From Parabacteroides bouchesdurhonensis (GTDB taxonomy: Bacteria; Bacteroidota; Bacteroidia; Bacteroidales; Tannerellaceae): 64,000 nucleotides of DNA. The notes beneath the pieces are model-generated. The model did no database searches. It saw only the letters and a list, made by a program, of their open reading frames with translations, and was not told the DNA's origin. The position numbers and the translations under genes are program-made. This document shows, in pieces, positions 41,355-48,692 of the stretch (position 1 is the first letter of the stretch; each line of letters opens with the position of its first letter). The stretch is from NCBI RefSeq assembly GCF_900186615.1, contig NZ_LT896588.1:1352219-1416218 (forward strand), read 5' to 3'.

Positions 41355-42332
41355 ATGGAGAAAGAATCAACTATTTTAGTTACGGGAGGAGCCGGCTTTA
41401 TAGGCTCAAACTTGTGCGAGTTCTTATTAAAAGAAGGCTATAAAGTGATTTGTCTGGATAACTTCTCGACCGGAAAACCCGAGAACATCAGGCAGCATTT
41501 TGATAACCCTTCTTTTCGGTTGATAGTGGGTGATATCCGTAATCTGTCTGATTGTGAGAAAGCAGTACAGGATGTAGACTATGTGTTGCATGAAGCCGCT
41601 CTCGGCTCTGTTCCCCGTTCTATAAAAGACCCGATCACAACGAATGCCGTTAATATCGGCGGATTTATGAATATGCTTGTTGCTGCCCGTGATGCCAAAG
41701 TAAAACGCTTTGTTTATGCAGCGAGCTCATCTACATATGGAGACTCCGTAACTTTGCCGAAAGAAGAAGACGTGATCGGGAAGCCGCTATCTCCCTATGC
41801 CGTGACAAAGTATGTGAATGAATTATATGCCGATGTCTTTTCTAAAACATACGGGATGGAGTGCATAGGCCTGCGTTACTTTAATGTTTTTGGACGCCGT
41901 CAGGACCCGGACGGAGCGTATGCTGCGGTAATTCCTTTGTTTGTAAAGCTACTGATGAATCATCAATCTCCTGTTATTAACGGAGACGGTGAATATTCAA
42001 GAGACTTTACTTATATAGATAATGTGATCCTGATGAATATGCTGGCGCTTTCCACCTCGAATCCGGAAGCTCTTAATACGGTTTATAATACAGCCTTTGG
42101 CGAAAGAACGACATTGAATCAACTGGTTGGCTGTTTGAAAGAGTATCTCAGCGACTTCGATGCAGCCATAGCTAATGTTCAAGTTAAGCACGGGCCGAAC
42201 CGTTTGGGAGATATTCCGCACTCTCTGGCTTCCATAGAGAAAGCTAAAAGATTGTTGGGCTATAACCCGCAATTCAGTATGCGGGACGGATTAAAACAGT
42301 CTGTCCGTTGGTACTGGGAGAACCTGAAATAA
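41355..42332 (+). CDS. UDP-N-acetylglucosamine 4-epimerase (WbpP type)
   Basis: 325 residues of the extended short-chain dehydrogenase family. It has the NAD site VTGGAGFIGSNL, the catalytic Ser in AASSSTYGDS and YxxxK in YAVTKYVNEL. The segment HEAALGSVPRSIKDP is typical of WbpP/Gne epimerases, which act on UDP-GlcNAc and UDP-GalNAc (or their uronic acids). The dehydrogenase directly after it supports synthesis of UDP-GalNAcA or UDP-GlcNAcA as a sugar donor for the nearby transferases. Confidence 0.88.
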   Translation: MEKESTILVTGGAGFIGSNLCEFLLKEGYKVICLDNFSTGKPENIRQHFDNPSFRLIVGDIRNLSDCEKAVQDVDYVLHEAALGSVPRSIKDPITTNAVNIGGFMNMLVAARDAKVKRFVYAASSSTYGDSVTLPKEEDVIGKPLSPYAVTKYVNELYADVFSKTYGMECIGLRYFNVFGRRQDPDGAYAAVIPLFVKLLMNHQSPVINGDGEYSRDFTYIDNVILMNMLALSTSNPEALNTVYNTAFGERTTLNQLVGCLKEYLSDFDAAIANVQVKHGPNRLGDIPHSLASIEKAKRLLGYNPQFSMRDGLKQSVRWYWENLK

Positions 42333-42355
42333 ATAGATTATTAAATTACTTTGAC

Positions 42356-43645
42356 ATGGAAAACATAAGGATTGCTGTTATAGGATTAGGATATGTTGGT
42401 TTACCTCTGGCTCGTTTGTTTGCTTCCAAATATCCGGTGGTCGGTTTTGATGCCAAGCAATCGCGAGTGGATGAATTAATGTCCGGCCATGATTCTACAT
42501 TGGAGGTTGATGATTCGGTTCTGCAATCAGTATTAATAAATAAAGTTCCTTCGGCAGGAGAGAATGGTTTATATTGTTCCTGCTCGCTGGATGATATAAG
42601 AGACTGCAACTTCTATATCGTATGTGTACCTACTCCGGTAGATCGCCATCACTCCCCTGATCTTACCCCTTTATATAAAGCCAGTGAAACTGTAGGTAAA
42701 GTGATAGGCAAAGGAGACATTGTGGTGTTCGAATCTACAGTCTATCCCGGAGTTACGGAAGAAGAATGCGTTCCGGTGATTGAAAAGGTTTCGGGACTGA
42801 CATTTAACGTAGACTTCTTTGCCGGCTATTCTCCCGAACGCATCAATCCGGGAGATAAGGAACATACCGTTGAGAAGATAAAGAAAGTAACTTCTGGTTC
42901 TACTCCCGAGGTTGCCCGTAAGGTAGATAATGTATATAGCTCTGTTATCGTGGCAGGCACTTTCCGTGCTTCCAGTATTAAGGTGGCGGAGGCTGCTAAA
43001 GTTATAGAGAACTCCCAGCGTGACATAAATATCGCCTTTGTGAATGAACTGTCCAAGATATTCAATCTGATAGGGATCGATACGAGCGAAGTGCTTGCCG
43101 CCGCCGCAACGAAGTGGAACTTCCTGCCCTTCAAGCCCGGTTTGGTGGGTGGCCACTGTATAGGTGTCGATCCGTATTACCTGGCTCAGAAAGCACAAGA
43201 CTATGGCTACCACCCCGAAGTAATCCTGGCAGGCCGCCGTATAAACGACAGTATGGGCGAATATATTGCCGGCCAAGTGGTGAAGTGCATGATAAAGAAA
43301 GACCTCCCGGTACGTAATGCCGAAGTGCTGGTGTTGGGCTTTACCTTCAAAGAGAATTGCCCCGATGTACGTAATACCCGGGTTTATGATGTCGTAAAAG
43401 CCTTGCAGGATTATGAAACGAAAGTAACCATCTACGACCCTTGGGCTAAACCCCGCGATGTTGAGCACGAATACGGACTGACGGTTACCAATGAGCTTCC
43501 GCAGCAAAAGTACGCGGCTGTTGTTCTGGCCGTAGCCCATAAGGAATTCCTTGCGTTAGATATATCCTCTTTGATCATTACAAACGGTGTTATATACGAT
43601 GTCAAAGGATGTATAGACCCTGCTATTGTAGACAACCGTTTATGA
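42356..43645 (+). CDS. UDP-N-acetyl-D-hexosamine dehydrogenase (WbpO/TviB type)
   Basis: 429 residues from the ATG at 42356 (MENIRIAVIGLGYVGLPLA). The frame starts earlier at 42308 but overlaps the epimerase. NAD fold at the N-terminus, PTPVDRHHSPDLTPL loop, catalytic Cys in GGHCIGVDPYYL and the C-terminal UDP-binding VLVLGFTFKENCPDVRNT are present. It oxidises a UDP-HexNAc at C6 to the uronic acid. Its start is 24 bp after the epimerase stop, and its stop shares ATGA with the next gene. The sequence becomes visibly richer in G+C toward the 3' end. Confidence 0.9.
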   Translation: MENIRIAVIGLGYVGLPLARLFASKYPVVGFDAKQSRVDELMSGHDSTLEVDDSVLQSVLINKVPSAGENGLYCSCSLDDIRDCNFYIVCVPTPVDRHHSPDLTPLYKASETVGKVIGKGDIVVFESTVYPGVTEEECVPVIEKVSGLTFNVDFFAGYSPERINPGDKEHTVEKIKKVTSGSTPEVARKVDNVYSSVIVAGTFRASSIKVAEAAKVIENSQRDINIAFVNELSKIFNLIGIDTSEVLAAAATKWNFLPFKPGLVGGHCIGVDPYYLAQKAQDYGYHPEVILAGRRINDSMGEYIAGQVVKCMIKKDLPVRNAEVLVLGFTFKENCPDVRNTRVYDVVKALQDYETKVTIYDPWAKPRDVEHEYGLTVTNELPQQKYAAVVLAVAHKEFLALDISSLIITNGVIYDVKGCIDPAIVDNRL

Positions 43646-44427
43646 AAGAAGAATACCGGATAAGCGCGGCATACACCCACCTGCAGAAGGAGATACTTTC
43701 TATCCCGGAGCGTTTTGATAAAGAGGGCGAGCTTCTTTACAGCGGGCGCAACATCCTTAAAGTAATGAACATCGGAGGTATCCGCATGTGCATTAAATCT
43801 TTCAAACTCCCGCATATCATCAATAAGGTAGCCTATGCCTATGTACGCCCTTCAAAAGCCGAACGTTCGTATGAGTATGCCATGCGCATGGCAGAGATGG
43901 GCGTAGGTACTCCCCAGCCGGTAGGATATATTCTCTTTAAGGATGCCGTAGGGCTGACGCATAGCTACTATATCTCCCTTCAACTGGATGAGGCGATAAC
44001 CTTCCGCGAAATAGTGAAGCTGCCGGCGGAAGAACAGGATGACGTCTACCGCGCCTTTGCCCGGTTTACGTACCACTTCCATCAGAAAGGCATCTACTTT
44101 ATAGACCATTCCCCCGGCAATACCATGTTACGGAAAGAAGCAGACGGGGCTTACCATTTCTATCTGGTTGATTTGAACCGCATGAAGTTTGAAGCTGTCC
44201 CTCCGCTGAAAGGCTTGAAGAACCTGTCTATGCTGGAAGTGCCGGAAGATAAGCTACGGGTTATTGCTAAAGAATACGCCATTCTGTCTCATGGCAATAT
44301 AGAGAATATGGAACAGCAGCTGATCCGGTATTCAACAGCCCACAACAAATACGTAGAACGGAAAAGCTGTATCCGCGATTGCAGGCGCTACATCAAACGC
44401 CTGCTGTCTCCTCAAGGTGGGCAATGA
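43642..44427 (+). CDS. Lipopolysaccharide kinase (Kdo/WaaP kinase family)
   Basis: 261 residues from the ATG at 43642, which overlaps the dehydrogenase stop (ATGA), so translation is coupled. Kinase-like motifs are present: a Lys in CIKSFKLP, the catalytic loop GIYFIDHSPGNTML (D-H-x-x-x-N) and the metal-binding LVDLNRMKF. This family (PF06293) phosphorylates Kdo or heptose of LPS. It suggests a phosphorylated inner core. Its 3' end overlaps the convergent GT4 gene by 35 bp. Confidence 0.85.
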   Translation: MKEEYRISAAYTHLQKEILSIPERFDKEGELLYSGRNILKVMNIGGIRMCIKSFKLPHIINKVAYAYVRPSKAERSYEYAMRMAEMGVGTPQPVGYILFKDAVGLTHSYYISLQLDEAITFREIVKLPAEEQDDVYRAFARFTYHFHQKGIYFIDHSPGNTMLRKEADGAYHFYLVDLNRMKFEAVPPLKGLKNLSMLEVPEDKLRVIAKEYAILSHGNIENMEQQLIRYSTAHNKYVERKSCIRDCRRYIKRLLSPQGGQ

Positions 44428-45376
44428 TACGGTCGGCCAGCGTACGCCAATCGAAGTTCTTCACATGCTTGTAAGCATTCTGTCCCAGCCGCCGGCGTAG
44501 CGCCTCATCTTCTATCATCCTTTTGATCTTTCTGCGGAACAGGAAGGTATAACGCTTCGTAAGCAACCCTGTCTCTCCGTCTATCAGCAAATCCTTTGTG
44601 CCGGCTTGGGTAGCAATTACCGGAAGCGCGCACGCCATCGCTTCGGACACCGTGTTAGACCAGCCGGCATGACGCTCGGCAGCTACAAACAGGTCGGCCC
44701 GGTTGAATATCTCCGAGTTGCGGTCGAACGGATGGTTCTGGATAAAGTCGAACGGGACGCTCGTCGTGAAGTTGTCTATCAGCTCCTGCGCCTTCTCGCT
44801 GATTGCCGTATCGAATAGCAGCATCCGGATGTTGTACCCCTTCTTGTACAGCTTTTCGCAGGCCCGCACCACATACTTCGTCCCCTTTACCCGTTCGGCC
44901 AGGCGTCCGTAGGCCATCACTACAAACGGGCGGTCTTTCACCTCGTAGCTCTCCTTGGCCCGGTAGTTGGAAGTGTCCACGCCACCCAGCGCCTTGAAGG
45001 CCTCTATGCCGTACTTCTTCTTGTCGTGCTCGTAGATGTTGGACGAGCAGGCAAATATCTCCACCCCGCCATGCTTAAGGAATGGTTTCAGGTTCTCGGT
45101 AATGCGGACGTGGTACAGTATCCTCCTCCGGGCATTGGCCGTGGTGAGCTGCTCGATGAACTTCACCTCGGTGGTGAACAGGGCGTCTATGCTGTCTTCC
45201 GTAAGCGCAGTGAAGGGCTTCGTCGCCCCTTTGAAGTCGAACCATACAGGGCCCGCCCCGTCGGGGGTGTAGACAGTGAACGAATGACCCTTCTCTATAA
45301 AGATGTTTCCCAGTTCAAGGAAACGCTTCACGCCTCCGTATAGTTTTGTGTGAGGCAGTATTACTCCCAGATGCAT
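44393..45376 (-). CDS. Glycosyltransferase family 4
   Basis: 327 residues. GT-B fold starting MHLGVILPHTKLYGGVKRFLELGN, with FVVMAYGRLAERVKGTKYVV opening the donor domain and ERHAGWSNTVSEAMACALPVIAT as the E-x7-E donor motif. The acceptor is unknown. It forms a minus-strand pair with the GT2 gene and its 3' end overlaps the kinase gene. Confidence 0.87.
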   Translation of the reverse strand: MHLGVILPHTKLYGGVKRFLELGNIFIEKGHSFTVYTPDGAGPVWFDFKGATKPFTALTEDSIDALFTTEVKFIEQLTTANARRRILYHVRITENLKPFLKHGGVEIFACSSNIYEHDKKKYGIEAFKALGGVDTSNYRAKESYEVKDRPFVVMAYGRLAERVKGTKYVVRACEKLYKKGYNIRMLLFDTAISEKAQELIDNFTTSVPFDFIQNHPFDRNSEIFNRADLFVAAERHAGWSNTVSEAMACALPVIATQAGTKDLLIDGETGLLTKRYTFLFRRKIKRMIEDEALRRRLGQNAYKHVKNFDWRTLADRIIAHLEETAGV

Positions 45377-45406
45377 AGTATGATGTGTTGTTATGTTATC
45401 TCTCTT

Positions 45407-46315
45407 CTATTTCTGTTCCCAAAGCGATGCAGCCTGTCCGCTCTTCTTGAAGGCGCATAGCCACTTCTTAAGGCGGCTGCGTGCGATGTCCTTCTTTAGC
45501 CGCAACTCGTCAGGCTTGCCTGCCTTGGCGGCATCGAACGGTTCGCCTCGCCTCAGGACGTCTCTCATAAAGGAAGCCGACGTGATGCCCCATTTCTGCA
45601 GGAATTGCAGGCTGCCGTTGTTCTTCCTGACGCGTCCGGTAGAGACCGACTCGAAGTGGTACACCCGACTTTCGGACAGCCCCTTGAAGATACGCACCCC
45701 CGCCATCCACAGCTTGGCGGAGAAGTCTGGGTCGCTATACATACCGGGCGAGAACTCCACACTGTAGCCGCCTACCAAGTCCCACATCTCCTTGTGCACC
45801 ACATTGGGAGGCCACGTAGAGCCCATCCAGTCCGCGTGGGGCAGTGTGCGGTAGTTGTCCAGCAGCTCCTGTTCACGGAACGTCTCCAGGCTCTCGCCGA
45901 AGTTGGCCGGAGCAATCACGCTCTTGCAGAAGAAAGGGCGCGGTTGTATCAGCGTAGCGGACAGGAAGAACCGGTTGTCCGGCATCCGTCCGATCTCTTC
46001 CCACAGCACCTTGTCCCAGTCCGGACAGACGTACATGTCGTCGTTCATATACAGGATATAGTCTGTCTGTACCTTTGTGCGCAGGGCGTTCAACGCCCAG
46101 CATACGCCAGCGTTCTCGGGGTTGTGTATGTACTCGTACTCGCCGCCCTGGCTTTGCAGCCACTCGGCCGTGCCGTCAGCGCCTTCGTTTACATAGATAA
46201 GTATCTGATGCTTGTAGGCGGAGTTCTTACGGATGCTTTCCAGACACAGTTTGAGATACCCCAGATTGTTCCAGGTGGGGATAAGAATAGAGAATATATT
46301 ACTGTCGTGAGCCAT
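45407..46315 (-). CDS. Glycosyltransferase family 2
   Basis: 302 residues. GT-A fold with the start IFSILIPTWNNLGYLKLCLESI, a donor-site YMNDDMYVCPDWD (DxD) near residue 94 and the helix with W-G-S-T-W-P-P-N. A C-terminal basic tail follows. It should extend a surface glycan, the sugar being unknown. Transcribed together with the GT4 gene 30 bp downstream. Confidence 0.87.
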   Translation of the reverse strand: MAHDSNIFSILIPTWNNLGYLKLCLESIRKNSAYKHQILIYVNEGADGTAEWLQSQGGEYEYIHNPENAGVCWALNALRTKVQTDYILYMNDDMYVCPDWDKVLWEEIGRMPDNRFFLSATLIQPRPFFCKSVIAPANFGESLETFREQELLDNYRTLPHADWMGSTWPPNVVHKEMWDLVGGYSVEFSPGMYSDPDFSAKLWMAGVRIFKGLSESRVYHFESVSTGRVRKNNGSLQFLQKWGITSASFMRDVLRRGEPFDAAKAGKPDELRLKKDIARSRLKKWLCAFKKSGQAASLWEQK

Positions 46316-46341
46316 CGTGTGTTGGGTTATTGAATGTTGTT

Positions 46342-46557
46342 CTACTGTGCAAAGATAGGTATTTTTTCGGTTTGAAGTCCAGGCGGATCATCTCCCAGTC
46401 GCTTGAACCACTGCACGTATTGCGACACCACGTAGTCCGCACCCGGCGTGTAGAGCATCGGGATCACGAAGAGAACCGCCGATGCCGTCCACGTCCAGAA
46501 GAGCGTGCTCTCTTTCCGCAGGGCGGGATGGTTCAACCAGTGTGTCAGTTTGTTCAT
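46342..46557 (-). CDS. Small membrane protein, hypothetical
   Basis: 71 residues from the ATG at 46557. It begins MNKLTHWLNHPALRKES and has a hydrophobic segment (LFWTWTASAVLFVIPML, about 19-36) flanked by charged ends. A single-pass inner-membrane protein is plausible. I recognise no family. It lies between the RNase H gene (62 bp) and the GT2 gene on the same strand. Its shortness keeps confidence moderate. Confidence 0.5.
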   Translation of the reverse strand: MNKLTHWLNHPALRKESTLFWTWTASAVLFVIPMLYTPGADYVVSQYVQWFKRLGDDPPGLQTEKIPIFAQ

Positions 46558-46619
46558 GTGATGTGTTTGTTGTTTTGATGTGTGTAACAGTAGTGTCACC
46601 CGTGAAGGGGCGGACGTAC

Positions 46620-47255
46620 CTACTTCCTGCCGAAGTCCGCGGGTATCTCGCCCCACTCGGAGGTTTCCCACTTAAGGATTGTGGTGGTGTAGGTGTTCGT
46701 GTTGAGCCACCGTTCGGCACGTTCTATCAGGTCGAAGATGGGGGCGTTGGCAGGCTCGCGCTCCAGCAGCGTCTTGCACTTCTTCTTCTGCACCCACAGG
46801 ATGGCGTTGCGGCTGTCCGAATAGATGGGCAGGCTGCTGCCGTTCTGCTTCAAGAGGGCTAGACCGTGTACGATGGCCAGGAACTCGCCGATGTTGTTCG
46901 TCCCCCTCTTTAGCGGCCCTACGTGGAACACTTCTTGTCCGGTAGCGGTATAAACGCCCCGGTATTCCATGTCACCCGGATTGCCGCTGCAGGCAGCATC
47001 TACCGCCAGGCTCTCGTTGAGGGGCTTGCCTACGGGCTGCCGGGGTTGCAGGCTCTTGGCGGCTTTGGCCGAGGAGGAGGCTCTCAGGTAGTGCTCATAG
47101 CCCTTCTGATAGGCCACGATGGCTTCTTCTTCGGTCTCGAACGACTTGTACTTGGCGCCTTCCTGTCCGTCCACCTGCGCTTTGCAGTCCGCCCAATTGT
47201 CGTAGATGCCCGGTGTAGCGCCTTTCCATACCACGTAGTGTTTCTTCTGTGCCAT
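46620..47255 (-). CDS. rnhA: Ribonuclease H with N-terminal viroplasmin domain
   Basis: 211 residues from the ATG at 47255 (MAQKKHYVVWKGATPGIYDNWADCK); the frame runs further up but not with matching sequence. Residues 5-50 are a caulimovirus viroplasmin-like domain that binds RNA:DNA hybrids. The RNase H1 domain carries Asp in AVDAACSGNPG, Glu in NIGEFLAI and Asp in YSDSRNA. It removes RNA from hybrids such as primers. Single gene near the end of the glycan cluster. Confidence 0.9.
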   Translation of the reverse strand: MAQKKHYVVWKGATPGIYDNWADCKAQVDGQEGAKYKSFETEEEAIVAYQKGYEHYLRASSSAKAAKSLQPRQPVGKPLNESLAVDAACSGNPGDMEYRGVYTATGQEVFHVGPLKRGTNNIGEFLAIVHGLALLKQNGSSLPIYSDSRNAILWVQKKKCKTLLEREPANAPIFDLIERAERWLNTNTYTTTILKWETSEWGEIPADFGRK

Positions 47256-47310
47256 GCTGTGCTTTCTTTTGCTGCAAAGGTAGTATAATTTCCAACATGG
47301 CGGGCTCATG

Positions 47311-47410
47311 GCACGCAGATGACACAGATCGGACAGATTTACGCAGATATTATTATTGAAGAAAATAGATAATCTGTGTTCATCTGCGCCTGTCTGTGTC
47401 ATCTGTGTGC
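47311..47410. repeat. Imperfect palindrome between rnhA and a C1 peptidase gene
   Basis: Outer arms 47311-47328 (GCACGCAGATGACACAGA) and 47393-47410 pair with one mismatch, and inner GCAGAT/ATCTGC-type blocks continue the symmetry. The core repeats CAGAT and ACACAGAT motifs. It lies in the gap between rnhA and the C1 peptidase gene, both on the minus strand. I recall similar repeats from other Bacteroidales intergenic regions; a search would confirm that. Confidence 0.7.
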
Positions 47411-47475
47411 CTACTGTACGGTGCGGAGTGTGTCACTAGTACAGTGCGCTGCCGCAGGCATTGTGGGAGCTGGGC

Positions 47476-48645
47476 TTACAGGCCTAGCTTCTGCTTGATG
47501 TCTTGGGGGATGGCGTCTTTGTGCACCATGATGTAGATGGTCTTGGCGCGTACAAAGCTGTCGGACATGTTGAGGTAGCCGCCAAAGGCGTTGCGGTCTG
47601 TCCCCCATGAGTTCTTGGTGATGTAGTAGCGGGTGCCGTTCTGGTCGTTGGCCAGGCCGGTGATGTGCATCAGGTGGTCGTCGGTGGTAACGAACGATTC
47701 GAAGCCTTGCTGGCGCACTTCGGGGGTGACGCGTACCTCGGGGTAGGGGTGCTCAAACTTGTAGACTTCTTCCAGGCGTTCGTTGGCGTCCATCTTCTCG
47801 AAGCGAGCGCGGTCGGTGGTGGAGTAGTCTTCTACCTTGGTTACTTCGGGGTTGATGGCTACGCCGTTCTTGAAGGAGAAGCCTTTTTCGCTCACGTCGC
47901 CGTCCCAGCAGACGGTGTAGCCGTTGGCCAGGGCGTGGTCTATGGTCTCCATCATTTCATCCAGCGGGAGGTTGTACATCAGCTCGTGCTCCCAGTTGTC
48001 GGGCACTTCTACGTCGCACTTCCGGTAGTAGGGGTGATGGGTGAAGCTGGTCAGTTCCACGTAATCGTCCATGTCCAGTCCCAGCGAGGCGGCAAAGGTC
48101 TGCGGTGTGTATTCCTTGCCCTGGTAGGTGAACCGCTCGGGCAGCTTACCCAGGTAGGTGTCGAACAGGTTGTCTATCAGCTTGTAGTACTCCGGACTGC
48201 GTTGGCGTTGCTTTACGGCTACGTCGGCAATGGCGCGGAGGTACTTGGTGAGCTCGCCGTGGTTGTGGCGGTCGGAGTTGTAGTTGATGCCTGTGTAGAC
48301 TTCTTCGGGTACTACGCCTACCTGGCAGAAGGCGTGTTTGTAGGTGTGCGACAGGCTTCCTTGGCTGATGTTGCCTTGCCCCTGGCGGAGGTAGTTGTCT
48401 TGCAGCTGGTTTATGTACTTCTGGCGTACGATGAACATTTCGGAGAGGTCGTACGTGCCTTTTCCCATCCGGAGCAGTTCGGATTCCATGAAGGAGGTGG
48501 TGGCGAAGCACCAGCAGGTTCCGGTGGATGCCTGGTTCTTTACGGGGGTGGCGGGCAACCGTACTGTTTCGGTAAAGCGGTAGCCTTGTGCTTGTGCTCC
48601 GCAGGCTATGAGCGAGAGGGCGCACGAGAGGAGGAGTGTTTTCAT
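47476..48645 (-). CDS. Exported C1-family (bleomycin hydrolase-like) cysteine peptidase
   Basis: 389 residues with a signal peptide (about 20 residues, ending GAQAQ). The papain-fold triad is visible: Gln38 and Cys44 in NQASTGTCWCFA, His in DDHLMHITGLA and Asn in TKNSWGTD. It resembles PepC/bleomycin hydrolase aminopeptidases, although an export signal is unlike the cytoplasmic E. coli-type enzymes. It probably trims peptides in the periplasm or outside. It neighbours another secreted peptidase (C69), 47 bp away on the same strand. Confidence 0.88.
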   Translation of the reverse strand: MKTLLLSCALSLIACGAQAQGYRFTETVRLPATPVKNQASTGTCWCFATTSFMESELLRMGKGTYDLSEMFIVRQKYINQLQDNYLRQGQGNISQGSLSHTYKHAFCQVGVVPEEVYTGINYNSDRHNHGELTKYLRAIADVAVKQRQRSPEYYKLIDNLFDTYLGKLPERFTYQGKEYTPQTFAASLGLDMDDYVELTSFTHHPYYRKCDVEVPDNWEHELMYNLPLDEMMETIDHALANGYTVCWDGDVSEKGFSFKNGVAINPEVTKVEDYSTTDRARFEKMDANERLEEVYKFEHPYPEVRVTPEVRQQGFESFVTTDDHLMHITGLANDQNGTRYYITKNSWGTDRNAFGGYLNMSDSFVRAKTIYIMVHKDAIPQDIKQKLGL

Positions 48646-48692
48646 GGTGTGATGTATGATTTATGATTGATAATTACGGGATGTGTGGCGGG

